A DNA stretch of 64,000 bases from Lachnospiraceae bacterium. Its GTDB lineage: Bacteria; Bacillota; Clostridia; Lachnospirales; Lachnospiraceae. The stretch covers positions 29,553 to 93,552 of the forward strand of contig JAETQI010000012.1 in the NCBI GenBank assembly GCA_021770755.1. The letters run 5' to 3'. Shown here piece after piece: positions 1 through 9,015 of this stretch (positions are counted from its first letter, which is position 1; the number at the start of each line of letters is the position of its first letter). Below the pieces are notes generated by a model. It saw only the letters and a list, made by a program, of their open reading frames with translations, did not search any database and was not told the origin of the DNA. The translations under genes were made by a program, and so were the position numbers.

Positions 1-365
1 AGATGGACAACAGTCTCTATGAGGCGGCGCTTGATCTGGGGGCGTCCCCTGCGATGGCGCTGAGGCGCGTGGTGTTTCCGCAGATCTTCCCGGGGGTCGT
101 CTCCGGGTTCGCGCTGGCGGTCACACTGTCGCTCGATGATTATTTTATCACAAGCTACACGAAGCCGGCGACCTTTGACACGATCAGCACTTATGTGGTC
201 AATGCGACGAGGGGATCCCAGACAGAGATCAAGACAGCATTGTGGGCGCTCTCCACGATCATTTTTGTGGTGGTCGTTCTGATGGTGATGGTGATGAACA
301 TGAATGGCAGTAAGAATGACAAAAATCAGAAGAGGGCAGGTGCGGACAGTGAGAAAAATAGGTAG
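1..365 (+). CDS. potC: Spermidine/putrescine ABC transporter permease, C-terminal part (PotC-like)
   Basis: Inner part of a polyamine ABC permease cut by the window edge; the frame is open at base 3 and the true start lies upstream. The first residues contain the permease EAA-loop signature (EAALDLGAS...) that contacts the ATPase, followed by LSLDDYF, typical of PotC, and a final membrane helix (about residues 78-100 of the visible part). The last codons overlap the start of the potD-like gene in another frame, as in potABCD operons. Family assignment is firm; substrate (spermidine or putrescine) is by homology only. Confidence 0.85.
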   Translation, partial: MDNSLYEAALDLGASPAMALRRVVFPQIFPGVVSGFALAVTLSLDDYFITSYTKPATFDTISTYVVNATRGSQTEIKTALWALSTIIFVVVVLMVMVMNMNGSKNDKNQKRAGADSEKNR

Positions 366-1836
366 TATGGCGCTGGGAGCCGTTGTTTCCGGCGCAGTTG
401 CGGTATGCGGCATCCCCGGACAGACCGTCTGTGCAAAAGAAGCGCCCGTCACGCTGCGCGTGTGTAGCTGGGAGGAGTATATCGACCTCGGGGAATGGGA
501 CGGGGAGGAAGCGATCGAGCTGGACAATGGCGCTGTGATCTTCGGGGAGCGGCCGCTCTATGAGGAGTTTGAAGACTGGTACCGGGAGACCTACGGCAGA
601 GAGGTGCGGGTGGAGTACTCCTGTTTTGGCACGAATGAGGATCTGTACAATCAGTTAAATATGGGCGACACGTATGATCTGGTATGCCCCTCGGAGTATA
701 TGATCATGAAACTGATGGCGGAGGACAGGCTTGTGCCGTACTCGGATCGTTTTTATGATGAGCATGATGGGAATAATTACTATATTAATAATGTGTCTCC
801 GTTTATACAGAGCACCCTGGAGTCCAACGAGATCGGCGGCGAGAGCTGGAGCAAATACGCCGCGGGATATATGTGGGGGATCACAGGTGTCCTGTACAAT
901 CCGGCGCTTGTCACGGAGGAGGAAGCGTCTACGTGGGAGATCTTTGGAAATCCGAAGTTCAACAGACAGGTCACGCTCAAGGATAACGTGCGCGACTCTT
1001 ATTTCGCTGCACTTGGGATCCTGAAAGCGGACGTGCTGACGGATGATGCGTTTGTGCAGTCGGCGGATTACCATGAGCGGCTTGCCGACGTGATGAATGA
1101 TGTGAGTCCGGAGACGATCCGGCAGGCGCAGGATCTGCTGAATGAGTTGATGGACAACGTGTATTCCCTCGAGACCGACAGCGGAAAGGCAGACATGATA
1201 ACGGGCAAGATCGTGGCAAATTACCAGTGGTCGGGCGATGCTGTGTATGCGATGGATCAGGCGGATGAGGAAGATTTTGAGCTGCGGTTCGCGGTGCCCA
1301 GGGAGAGTACGAATCTCTGGTTTGACGGCTGGGTGATGCTCGAGAGCGGTATCGATGGAGATGCAGACAGACAGCACGCGGCGGAGGCGTTTGTTAATTT
1401 CCTGTCAAGGACGGACAACGCTGTCAGAAATATGTATTATATCGGCTATACGTCGTCCATCGCGGGCAATGAACAGGATGACACGATCTATGAGTATCTG
1501 AACTGGTGCTATGGCGCGGAGGATGACGGGGATACCATGGATTATCCGGTGGGCTATTTCTTTAGCGGCGACAACGGCGATGAGGATTATATCGTGGAAA
1601 CATCGCGCAGCCAGATGGGAAGACAGCTCTACAGCCAGTATCCGCCGCAGGATATCATGGACAGGACTGCGGTCATGCGCTACTTTGACGCGGAGGCGAA
1701 CAAGGCGATCAACCAGATGTGGATCAATGTCAGATGCTTTGATATCCATGATGTGCCGTTTGGCGTCTGGATGGCACTGTTGGCAGGGCTGCTTGTGCTG
1801 GTCTGGATGGGTTATAGGAAAAGTAAGAGGAGATGA
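349..1836 (+). CDS. potD: Polyamine ABC transporter substrate-binding protein with C-terminal membrane anchor (PotD-like)
   Basis: Extracellular polyamine-binding protein of the PotD/PotF family. It begins with a signal peptide (basic start, then GAVVSGAVAVCG) and enters the family fold at LRVCSWEEYID; FDGWVMLESG and the MQPVQQ-region equivalents follow. I prefer the GTG at 349 because AGAGGGCAGG lies 8 bases upstream; an ATG at 304 is in frame but has no ribosome site. Unusual: there is no lipobox cysteine, and the C-terminus ends with a helix (WMALLAGLLVLVWMG) and basic KSKRR, so the protein is probably held in the membrane by its tail rather than by lipid. An acidic insert (EWDGEEAIELDNGAVIFGE) sits near the N-terminus. 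Confidence 0.88.
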   Translation: MRKIGSMALGAVVSGAVAVCGIPGQTVCAKEAPVTLRVCSWEEYIDLGEWDGEEAIELDNGAVIFGERPLYEEFEDWYRETYGREVRVEYSCFGTNEDLYNQLNMGDTYDLVCPSEYMIMKLMAEDRLVPYSDRFYDEHDGNNYYINNVSPFIQSTLESNEIGGESWSKYAAGYMWGITGVLYNPALVTEEEASTWEIFGNPKFNRQVTLKDNVRDSYFAALGILKADVLTDDAFVQSADYHERLADVMNDVSPETIRQAQDLLNELMDNVYSLETDSGKADMITGKIVANYQWSGDAVYAMDQADEEDFELRFAVPRESTNLWFDGWVMLESGIDGDADRQHAAEAFVNFLSRTDNAVRNMYYIGYTSSIAGNEQDDTIYEYLNWCYGAEDDGDTMDYPVGYFFSGDNGDEDYIVETSRSQMGRQLYSQYPPQDIMDRTAVMRYFDAEANKAINQMWINVRCFDIHDVPFGVWMALLAGLLVLVWMGYRKSKRR

Positions 1837-1842
1837 GATATT

Positions 1843-3660
1843 ATGTCGAATTGGGATCAGAATAAAATCAGAAATTTCTGCATAGTGGCGCATATCGACC
1901 ACGGGAAGTCCACACTTGCGGACAGGATCATAGAGAAGACGGGGCTTCTGACAAGCCGCGAGATGCAGGATCAGATCCTTGACAACATGGAGCTGGAGCG
2001 GGAGCGCGGTATCACGATCAAGGCGCAGACCGTCCGCACGGTGTACAGGGCACAGGATGGGGAAGAATATATCTTTAATCTGATCGATACTCCGGGACAC
2101 GTTGATTTTAATTATGAAGTCAGCCGTGCGCTGGCGGCATGCGACGGGGCGATCCTCGTGGTGGATGCCGCGCAGGGGATCGAGGCGCAGACGCTGGCAA
2201 ACGTGTATCTGGCGCTCGATCATGACCTCGATGTATTCCCTGTCATCAACAAGATCGATCTGCCAAGCGCACGCCCTGACTGGGTAAAAAATGAGATTGA
2301 AGACGTGATCGGCATCGAGGCGCAGGATGCGCCGCTGATATCGGCAAAAAACGGGATCGGCATCGAGGAGGTGCTGGAGGCGGTCATCGCAAAGATACCT
2401 GCGCCAAAGGGCAGTGCGGACAATCCGCTGCAGGCGCTGATCTTTGATTCCGTCTATGACTCTTACAAGGGAGTCATCGTATTCTGCCGCATCATGGAGG
2501 GAAAGGTCTCTAAAGGAACCAGGATCAGGATGATGGCGACTGCAGCGTCGTTTGACGTGGTGGAGGTTGGATATTTTGGAGCCGGGCAGTTTATTCCGTG
2601 CGAGGAGCTGTCGGCGGGCATGGTAGGATATCTGACAGCATCGATCAAGAACGTGAAGGACACCGCTGTCGGGGACACGGTCACAGATGCCGACCGCCCT
2701 TGTGCGGAGCCGCTTCCGGGTTACAAGAAAGTGCAGTCCATGGTCTACTGCGGACTGTATCCCGCCGATGGCGCGAAATATCCCGATCTGAGAGATGCGC
2801 TGGAAAAGCTGCAGCTCAATGACGCGTCCCTTTTTTATGAGCCGGAGACTTCTGTCGCGCTGGGATTTGGCTTCCGGTGCGGATTTCTGGGACTGCTGCA
2901 TCTAGAGATCATCCAGGAACGGCTGGAGCGCGAGTACAATCTTGACCTTGTGACGACAGCGCCGGGCGTCGTGTACAAGGTCCACAAGACAAATGGGGAC
3001 ATGATCGAACTGACGAACCCATCCAATCTGCCAGACCCGTCAGAGATCGACTATATGGAGGAGCCGATCGTCACTGCAGAGATCATGGTGACGACGGAGT
3101 TTATCGGTTCCATCATGGAGCTCTGCCAGGAGCGGCGCGGGCGCTATCTTGGCATGGAGTATGTGGAGGAGACGCGCGCTCTGCTTAGATATGAACTTCC
3201 GTTAAACGAGATCATATATGACTTCTTTGACGCGCTCAAGTCGCGCTCGAGAGGATATGCCTCGTTTGACTATGACATCAAAGGCTATGAACAGTCTGAG
3301 CTTGTGAAGCTGGATATCCTCATCAACAGGGAGGAGGTCGACGCGCTGTCCTTTATCGTACACAAGGAGTCCGCTTATGACCGGGGCAGGCGGATGTGTG
3401 AGAAGCTCAAGGATGAGATACCGAGGCATCTGTTTGAGATACCGATCCAGGCGGCTGTGGGCGGCAAGATCATAGCCAGGGAGACTGTGAAGGCGATACG
3501 CAAGGATGTCCTTGCCAAGTGTTATGGCGGAGATATCACGAGAAAGAAGAAGCTGCTCGAGAAGCAGAAGGAGGGCAAGAAGCGCATGCGGCAGGTAGGC
3601 AGCGTGGAGATACCGCAGAAGGCGTTTATGTCAGTGTTGAAGCTTGATGACTCAAAATAA
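1843..3660 (+). CDS. lepA: Elongation factor 4 (LepA), back-translocating ribosomal GTPase
   Basis: Translation GTPase of the EF-G/EF-Tu class, 605 residues, the usual length for LepA. Visible motifs: G1 AHIDHGKS (residues 16-23), G3 DTPGH, G4 NKID, and the LepA-specific C-terminal domain ending in [15 protein letters not shown]. It starts 6 bases after the potD stop with AGGAGATGAG upstream, so it is probably co-transcribed with the transporter genes. A hairpin with a T-run just past the stop ends the unit. All core residues look intact. Confidence 0.97.
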   Translation: MSNWDQNKIRNFCIVAHIDHGKSTLADRIIEKTGLLTSREMQDQILDNMELERERGITIKAQTVRTVYRAQDGEEYIFNLIDTPGHVDFNYEVSRALAACDGAILVVDAAQGIEAQTLANVYLALDHDLDVFPVINKIDLPSARPDWVKNEIEDVIGIEAQDAPLISAKNGIGIEEVLEAVIAKIPAPKGSADNPLQALIFDSVYDSYKGVIVFCRIMEGKVSKGTRIRMMATAASFDVVEVGYFGAGQFIPCEELSAGMVGYLTASIKNVKDTAVGDTVTDADRPCAEPLPGYKKVQSMVYCGLYPADGAKYPDLRDALEKLQLNDASLFYEPETSVALGFGFRCGFLGLLHLEIIQERLEREYNLDLVTTAPGVVYKVHKTNGDMIELTNPSNLPDPSEIDYMEEPIVTAEIMVTTEFIGSIMELCQERRGRYLGMEYVEETRALLRYELPLNEIIYDFFDALKSRSRGYASFDYDIKGYEQSELVKLDILINREEVDALSFIVHKESAYDRGRRMCEKLKDEIPRHLFEIPIQAAVGGKIIARETVKAIRKDVLAKCYGGDITRKKKLLEKQKEGKKRMRQVGSVEIPQKAFMSVLKLDDSK

Positions 3661-3663
3661 AGA

Positions 3664-4089
3664 TTATAAGTTCTTTTTTTCTGGCTCGCATATGCGGGCT
3701 TCTTTTTTTTGTTCCTCCTTTATTCGGTTCACTTCTGAACGGATCATTTCTGAACGGATCACCTCTCTCTCCAGGATGAGATCGACGGTTTCACGCCCAT
3801 GATCATCAAGACTGCGGTACTTGTGAATATGCTGCTGTTCGCTGTAGGAGAGCAGCATCTCAGAGTCGGGATATACACCGTAAATGTCGTTGATCGAGAC
3901 GTGGAGCGCCCGGCAGACTTCAAACAGGATATCGATCGTCGGACAGTTGGCACCCTGCTCCCAGTTGGATATGCGGGAGGGGGTGATCCCTAGCTGCTGT
4001 GCCAGCTCCCGTTGGGAGAATCCGGCATTTTCGCGGTACTTCGTTATGTTTTTTGATATGTTTTTCTTGATGTCGTCACTGGATATCAT
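3664..4089 (-). CDS. XRE-family HTH transcriptional regulator
   Basis: A 141-residue cytoplasmic DNA-binding protein. Residues about 10-65 form a classic XRE helix-turn-helix (SQRELAQQLGITPSRISNWEQG) and the tail is charged, perhaps a dimerisation coil. Reverse-strand AGGAGACACA precedes the ATG. It converges on lepA and diverges from the small HTH gene at 4303; the shared intergenic region holds several ACAG/CTGT dyads that look like its operators. This resembles a cI/cro-type arrangement, but which of the two represses which is not visible. Confidence 0.9.
   Translation of the reverse strand: MISSDDIKKNISKNITKYRENAGFSQRELAQQLGITPSRISNWEQGANCPTIDILFEVCRALHVSINDIYGVYPDSEMLLSYSEQQHIHKYRSLDDHGRETVDLILEREVIRSEMIRSEVNRIKEEQKKEARICEPEKKNL
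3684..3710 (+). terminator. Rho-independent terminator of lepA
   Basis: Six-pair stem GCTCGC/GCGGGC with loop ATAT (3684-3699) followed by TTCTTTTTTTT. It lies inside the 3' coding end of the convergent XRE gene, so that gene's C-terminal codons double as the lepA terminator. Confidence 0.75.
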
Positions 4090-4215
4090 TGTGTCTCCTA
4101 TTCTGTTTTTGTTCTGTTATAGTTCTTCTTTTGTAATTCTGATTTTTCATAAAATGAATGTATCATAGTAGTTCCGTAAAATCAACAAAAAAATACAGAA
4201 ACGCCGTCAAAACTA

Positions 4216-4290
4216 TTGACAATAAACAGAAAAACTGTTAGTATATGGAAATGTACAGAAATCCTGTTTATCATAACAGAAAATACAGAA
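4216..4290 (+). promoter_or_regulatory. Promoter with dyad operators between divergent HTH genes
   Basis: TTGACA (4216-4221), 17-base spacer, TAGTAT (4239-4244). A perfect dyad AACAG-AAAAA-CTGTT (4225-4239) fills the spacer; a second, ACAG-AAATC-CTGT, lies at 4255-4267, and further ACAGAA half-sites occur at about 4194-4200, 4275-4281 and 4285-4290. On the other side, CTGTT half-sites occur near 4102-4118, close to the XRE start. The spacing suggests cooperative autoregulation by one or both HTH proteins. Confidence 0.7.
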
Positions 4291-4302
4291 GTACGAGAGG
4301 TG

Positions 4303-4515
4303 GTGAGTTTGTTGTTCGGGATAAAGATCAAAACATACCTTGACGACAACGGCATCCGATACACACATGTGTCAGAAAAGACAGGGATTCCGATGGATAT
4401 CCTGAATCTGCTGCTGAACGGGAAGCGGAAGGTTGAGGCGACAGAATATTTTGCGATCTGCAATGTGCTGAATGTTCCGCTGACGAAATTTGCAGATGAC
4501 GGTGTGAGCGCATGA
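4303..4515 (+). CDS. Small XRE/Cro-like HTH protein
   Basis: About 70 residues with a Cro-like helix-turn-helix: IKTYLDDNGIRYTHVSEKTGIP, then MDILNLLLNGKRK, and a recognisable last helix (EYFAICNVLNVPLTKF). The frame is open further upstream, but an ATG there would lie in the promoter -35 box, so translation must begin at GTG 4303 or, better spaced after AGAGGTGG, TTG 4309. It is divergent from the 141-residue XRE regulator and upstream of the Ser-rich secreted protein. Probable function: DNA-binding repressor or antirepressor; target unknown. Confidence 0.72.
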   Translation: MSLLFGIKIKTYLDDNGIRYTHVSEKTGIPMDILNLLLNGKRKVEATEYFAICNVLNVPLTKFADDGVSA

Positions 4516-4539
4516 GGTGTGTGGCAACTTAATAACGTT

Positions 4540-4569
4540 TGAAACGTTTCTGGCAACAGAAACGTTTCA
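4540..4569 (+). promoter_or_regulatory. Perfect 13-bp hairpin with GCAA tetraloop built from two GAAACGTTTC palindromes
   Basis: TGAAACGTTTCTG, GCAA, CAGAAACGTTTCA: a perfect 13-pair stem closed by a GNRA-type tetraloop. Each arm is itself the palindrome GAAACGTTTC, so as DNA it is also two operator-like sites 18 bp apart, resembling LacI/GalR-type centres. No T-run follows, so it is not a normal terminator. A weaker GGGT/ACCC hairpin (4578-4590) separates it from the ribosome site of the next gene. Confidence 0.7.
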
Positions 4570-4613
4570 TATAGATAGGGTAAATCACCCAAAACAAAAA
4601 GGAGGAAAAAACA

Positions 4614-5294
4614 ATGAAATCTATCAAAGTCAAGAGGATTCTTGCGGCTGTCCTTGCAGCGTCGATGGTTATGGCATCTGCAGTGACAGTCAGCGCATCC
4701 GGCTCAGGTACTTCTGATCCGGGCGTGAGCTCCAGCGAATCGTCCAGCTCCAGCGATGAAAGCAGCAGCGCAAGCGTAAGTGTGACAACCTACGCGGAGA
4801 CGATGTCCAAGAAGGCAGATGCGCCTGTCAGCGTGGCAGGAGTGAATGTCGTGACATCTGTGGGCGGCGTGTATGCGGCTCAGAAGGTGCGGGGTGTTGC
4901 GGTTACGACACCGGCTGCTTCGGTGAAGGCATCACTTGGCCTGACCGGAAACCAGAAGGCAGCGATCATCATCTATGATACGGATGCGAAGAAGAGCTAC
5001 CGTGCGATGGAGAGCATCAACGCAGCAGCGGCAGCCATCGGCGGCACTGTAGTTGCATCCCTGAACATCGATCTCGGTGCGAAGGAGAACGGAAAGTGGG
5101 TTACACTGTCAAGCGGATCTGTAGGCCTTGTTGCGGGTCTTCCCAAGGGTGCTGACACAAGCAAAGAATACTGCGCGATCTGTGTACAGCCGGGCGGCGT
5201 TGTGACAGTACTTGAGGATCAGGATACAAACCCTGCTACCGTTACATTTGAAGTGCAGGCTGGTCTTGGAACCTATGCGCTCACTGCAAAATAG
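4614..5294 (+). CDS. Secreted protein with Ser-rich linker, unknown function
   Basis: 226 residues. A clear Sec signal peptide (KVKRILAAVLAASMVMASAVTVSA) ends near residue 29; a very Ser-rich stretch follows (about residues 34-57), then a globular part with alternating beta-type sequence (AAIIIYDTDAKKSYR, GGTVVASLNIDLG, GSVGLVAGLPKG). Strong ribosome site AAGGAGG at 4600. I do not recognise a named family. The gene lies directly before a PMT-like membrane glycosyltransferase, so the Ser-rich linker could be an O-glycosylation target; that is inference from position and composition only. Confidence 0.85.
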   Translation: MKSIKVKRILAAVLAASMVMASAVTVSASGSGTSDPGVSSSESSSSSDESSSASVSVTTYAETMSKKADAPVSVAGVNVVTSVGGVYAAQKVRGVAVTTPAASVKASLGLTGNQKAAIIIYDTDAKKSYRAMESINAAAAAIGGTVVASLNIDLGAKENGKWVTLSSGSVGLVAGLPKGADTSKEYCAICVQPGGVVTVLEDQDTNPATVTFEVQAGLGTYALTAK

Positions 5295-5307
5295 TCACAT
5301 AAGCGGG

Positions 5308-7062
5308 ATGAAGCTATGGTGCATGCATCATGCATATGCCATAGCTTTCCTTTTGATGCTGTGCTGTTTCTTTGGATACAGCATCGGAAAGATCTATGGT
5401 TTTACGATCCTGCCGGATGAGTTTGGTTACTGGTCTTATGCGGCTGCGGCCGCAGGGTATGACTGGTCGGGGATCGTATCGCTGAACTCTTATTATTCTT
5501 ATGGATACAGTGTCATCCTGGTGCCTGTTTTTATGCTGTTTCAGGATGGCTTAATGGCATACCGCGCGGCGGTTGCAGTAAACTTTGTGCTGCTGGCAGG
5601 GATCGGTTCTATGCTGCAGTATCTGGCAAGGAGGATATTTTCCGGTGAGGACCGGAAGTTCCTTGCTGTCATTGCGGCAGTATCCGCATTATATCCCACC
5701 CTCCTTCTCTATGCCAGGACCACAATGGCAGAGACCTTACTGGTATTTCTGTATGTACTTGCCGTCGTGCTGCTGTATCAGTATCTGGAGCGCAGGAACG
5801 GGTTATGGCTGTTCCTGCTGCTTGCGGTACTTGTATACATACATTTTGTACATATGCGGACCATTTCGCTGCTGGTGGCAGGAATGTTGTCCGTTTTGTT
5901 TGGCAGACTGTTTTGTCCGGCGGATGGCGCAAAGGACAGAAAAGAGCAGCGCCGCAGGCTGTATCTGTGGATCGTCGCCGGATCAGTGATCCTGTTTGTG
6001 ATGGGCATGGCTGCCAGAAATATGGTCTTTGACCGGGTCTATGACGGATCTTCCGAAGTCTTTCAGGTAAATGATTACCAGGGACAGATCGGAAAACTGC
6101 GATACATTCTGACGGCGGAAGGATCCGTCAATCTGATCACCAGCGTGGCAGGAAAAATATTGTACCTTGGGACGGCAACTTACGGGACTGCCTTCTGGGG
6201 ATTGTTACATGTGTGGAAAAATGTCAGATCCGGGCAGGAGCGGGGCAAAAGAGTATTTTGGTGCTTTATCCTGCTGTCGGCGGCGGGGGCGCTGATGGTC
6301 AATGCGGTCTATACCGTATATCCCGGACGTGTGGATGCGCTGGCATATGGCAGATATCACGAGTATGTATTTCCGGTGCTGATCCTTGCAGGACTGTATG
6401 AAATGCGGCATGCGCGCAGATTGTGGCGGGGACTGCTGCTGAATGCCGGACTGGAACTTGGCATGCTCCTGCCAGTGCTTGGCAGCCTTGGCAGATATCA
6501 TCAGACGAGCCTGCATGCCTGTATGGTATTTGGGATGAGCTATCTGTACGATGCGGAAAATCCCGATCCTGTGAAATTTTATCTAGGGGCGTACGGATTT
6601 GGCATCTTGCTGATGGTGATCGTCACGATGCTGGTTGATATCAGCCGCAAAAAGGAAAAACGCGTACAGGTGCTGTTTCTGATCACTGTCATGGAGATCC
6701 TGCTGGCGATACGCGCCTCCGCGGTGGTGACGGACGCGGGCAGCATCGGTGCATACAGGGATTCTGTTGTCGCGGACAAGATCATACAGCTTACGCAGGC
6801 GCAGACACCAAGAAGGGTGCTGTATCTGGACAGCGGCGGTGACAGCGATATCGGCAGGATACAGTTTTTGCTGCGGGACAGGAAGATCACTGTCATGGAC
6901 AAGCGGGACAGTGTGGATGATTACAGCAAGGATGAGATGGGCGCATGGGATCTGGTGCTGACAGATTATAAGGATGACTACGGCGAAGAGCTGGGCAGGC
7001 GGTATGACTATACGCTGTCGAGCGGACATTTCATTCTCTATTACAACAGGATTCCAAAATAA
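5308..7062 (+). CDS. Polytopic membrane glycosyltransferase, PMT/ArnT (GT39-like)
   Basis: About 584 residues with roughly a dozen membrane helices in the first two thirds and a soluble C-terminal part. The first outer loop carries the acidic pair LPDEFGYW expected of C-type transferases that use polyprenyl-phosphate sugars. I start it at ATG 5308 (MKLWCMHH), 13 bases after the preceding stop; the frame is open upstream but would overlap the secreted-protein gene. It is a distant paralogue of the gene at 16093 (shared DE-GYW and YYGYGYS/I blocks). The GtrB-like GT2 at 8981 could make its lipid-linked donor. Confidence 0.78.
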   Translation: MKLWCMHHAYAIAFLLMLCCFFGYSIGKIYGFTILPDEFGYWSYAAAAAGYDWSGIVSLNSYYSYGYSVILVPVFMLFQDGLMAYRAAVAVNFVLLAGIGSMLQYLARRIFSGEDRKFLAVIAAVSALYPTLLLYARTTMAETLLVFLYVLAVVLLYQYLERRNGLWLFLLLAVLVYIHFVHMRTISLLVAGMLSVLFGRLFCPADGAKDRKEQRRRLYLWIVAGSVILFVMGMAARNMVFDRVYDGSSEVFQVNDYQGQIGKLRYILTAEGSVNLITSVAGKILYLGTATYGTAFWGLLHVWKNVRSGQERGKRVFWCFILLSAAGALMVNAVYTVYPGRVDALAYGRYHEYVFPVLILAGLYEMRHARRLWRGLLLNAGLELGMLLPVLGSLGRYHQTSLHACMVFGMSYLYDAENPDPVKFYLGAYGFGILLMVIVTMLVDISRKKEKRVQVLFLITVMEILLAIRASAVVTDAGSIGAYRDSVVADKIIQLTQAQTPRRVLYLDSGGDSDIGRIQFLLRDRKITVMDKRDSVDDYSKDEMGAWDLVLTDYKDDYGEELGRRYDYTLSSGHFILYYNRIPK

Positions 7063-7088
7063 AACAATAGAACTAGCGAGGCGGAAAT

Positions 7089-7583
7089 ATGAAAAAGGTA
7101 TTGATTATGGCAGCGGCTGTGATATGGACGCTGCTGGCAGCGGTGTCTGTGCCGGTATATGCGGCGGAAACAAGTACGTCCGTGGCAGGAACCGTGCTGA
7201 AAACCAGCACCGATGTGGAGGTGCACCAGGAGGCGTCCGAGACATCGCCCGTGGCAGCGGCGCTGGAAGCGGAAACTGCAGTCCTGGTGACGGACGCGGA
7301 TGCAGGAGAGGGCTGGTGCAGGATACAGGTTCAGGAGACTACAGGCTACATCAGGGCAGAATATCTGGTGCCGCTTTCCAGCAGCGAGGAGATGGATCTG
7401 GAGTTTGAGCAGATCAGCAACAATTACCACATGGTCTTTAACGAGGTGCAGCAGGTGCAGAAACAGCGGTCACAGACGAAGATGTGGGGTGCCGTCATCG
7501 CCGCGCTGACAGTTGCCTTATTTGCGGCAGGCATTATACCCGTGATCAAGAAGAACAGGGAAGATGAAAAGAACAAAGTATGA
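7089..7583 (+). CDS. Secreted bacterial SH3-like domain protein with C-terminal membrane helix
   Basis: 164 residues: signal peptide (MKKVLIMAAAVIWTLLAAVSVPVYA), one SH3b-like domain (about residues 33-97, ending GYIRAEYLVP), a short helical segment, then a membrane helix (MWGAVIAALTVALFAAGIIPVI) and a charged tail KKNREDEKNKV. Topology predicts a surface SH3b domain on a membrane stalk, which could bind peptidoglycan or the local glycan. The end overlaps the next gene by 20 bases, indicating one transcript. Confidence 0.8.
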   Translation: MKKVLIMAAAVIWTLLAAVSVPVYAAETSTSVAGTVLKTSTDVEVHQEASETSPVAAALEAETAVLVTDADAGEGWCRIQVQETTGYIRAEYLVPLSSSEEMDLEFEQISNNYHMVFNEVQQVQKQRSQTKMWGAVIAALTVALFAAGIIPVIKKNREDEKNKV

Positions 7584-9015
7584 ACAGAAACAATATCGTG
7601 AGCGGTCAGAGCTGTATATCCTGTTTCTGGCAGGGATCTATAACCTTGTATTTGTAGATATCTCCCTGGACGGAATGCCGCTGAGGACGCTGATCCTGCT
7701 GCTGGCAGATTTTCTCTGTATCGCTGTGCATATTTACAAAAGGGAGATGGCGCTGCCGCGCTGGAAGGAGTGCGGTACGTACGAAAAAGCGATGGCGATC
7801 CTATTCGTAGGAATGGCTGTGATCCTGGCGTATTTTGCGATTGCGGAATCAGAGCAATTCTGGGCGTGCGTGGACACAGTCGCATTGCTGCTGGTGTATC
7901 CGTGCATTTACGGCAGGAAGAAATTTCCGCAGGATATCTTTGGCGTGTACAGCGCGTGCAGCAGTGTGATCTGCATTCTGCTCATAGCCTATTATCTGTC
8001 CGGCGGGGTCGGGGAGCCGTTCATCGCGCTGCTTCTCAGGGATGGCGCGTTGGTGTCGTGGCTGGTGCTGAGCATCACAGTGAATTTTATCGCGTACTGT
8101 TATCAGGAAAACGCGCAGATGTGGTACGGGTGCCAGATCCTGCTGAATGCGTTTCTGCTGGCGATCCAGAAAAATGTGTCCGGGCTGGCTGTCGCGGCGT
8201 TGGTGCCCCTGATGATCCCGATATTCTGCAGACCGTCAAAGGAAACAGTAAAACGGGCAGTGCAGGCAGAACTGATGTATGCATTTCTGGTCTGCAACAT
8301 GTCCCTGATCACAGGATATACACCGCTGGCGGGCAAGGTCGCCACATACGATCTGGAGATCAGCGTGTATATGGAACTGATCCTGGCTGCCGCAAGTATA
8401 TGGTTTTTGGAAACTTGGGACAGATATGCCAGGAATGCAGCAAAGAACGCCACCGTGCCGGAGATGCGGATCTGGTGCAGACAAGCGGTCGCAGCCTGTC
8501 TGATCGGCAGTGCCGGGATCCTTACAGCGGCAGAACTCTTTGCCGCGGAAGAAGCTTCTCCATGGAACCGGGTGGCGCAGATCCTCACAAGCGATATCAG
8601 ACAGAGCGTTGGATGGCGGTTTGGCCTGTTTGGACAGATGGGGCAGCGCTTCGGGATCTGGGGCATCGTGATCGCGAGCGTGCTATTTTATATAGGTGTC
8701 GTGCGGATCAGCAGGACGAAACGGTGGCATGTGAGGGCGCATAAGCTGTACCGTCTGATCGCGGCGATCTGTCTGCTACAGGCGATGATTTTGCCGCAGA
8801 CGATGGCATCGCTGCCGGTCTATGCAGTATTTTTCCTGTTGTTCATGCAGACACAGGAGGACAAGCCCAGGGACAGACTGCTGCAGAAGGCAGAGGAAGA
8901 TGACGGAGCTTATGATCAGATCCAGATCGATCTGACGAAGCAGGATGCGAAGAAAGATGAAGAGAAAGGAGAAAGTGCAGATGAAGCTGATCATTCAGAT
9001 CCCATGCTACAATGA
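7564..9015 (+). CDS. Polytopic membrane protein, possibly O-antigen polymerase/ligase-like
   Basis: 483 residues with about ten to twelve predicted membrane helices and a long charged cytoplasmic C-tail (from about residue 430). There is one larger loop near residues 325-355, as in Wzy/WaaL proteins, but no diagnostic residues I can name, so the polymerase idea is inference from topology and neighbours. The start overlaps the SH3 gene and the end overlaps the GT2 ribosome site region, so it sits within a tightly packed glycosylation operon (5308-10021). Confidence 0.6.
   Translation: MKRTKYEQKQYRERSELYILFLAGIYNLVFVDISLDGMPLRTLILLLADFLCIAVHIYKREMALPRWKECGTYEKAMAILFVGMAVILAYFAIAESEQFWACVDTVALLLVYPCIYGRKKFPQDIFGVYSACSSVICILLIAYYLSGGVGEPFIALLLRDGALVSWLVLSITVNFIAYCYQENAQMWYGCQILLNAFLLAIQKNVSGLAVAALVPLMIPIFCRPSKETVKRAVQAELMYAFLVCNMSLITGYTPLAGKVATYDLEISVYMELILAAASIWFLETWDRYARNAAKNATVPEMRIWCRQAVAACLIGSAGILTAAELFAAEEASPWNRVAQILTSDIRQSVGWRFGLFGQMGQRFGIWGIVIASVLFYIGVVRISRTKRWHVRAHKLYRLIAAICLLQAMILPQTMASLPVYAVFFLLFMQTQEDKPRDRLLQKAEEDDGAYDQIQIDLTKQDAKKDEEKGESADEADHSDPMLQ

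Noticed and set aside
655..2901. Long reverse-strand frames opposite potD and lepA (up to about 500 residues)
   Set aside because: They lack ribosome sites and family similarity and mirror the codon structure of strong forward genes; shadows only.
4216..4302. Upstream start (ATG 4216 region) for the small HTH protein
   Set aside because: This stretch contains the -35 and -10 boxes and operator dyads; translation must begin later.
4541..4568. CRISPR-like repeat pair GAAACGTTTC
   Set aside because: Only two short copies, eight bases apart, forming a hairpin; no spacers or cas genes.
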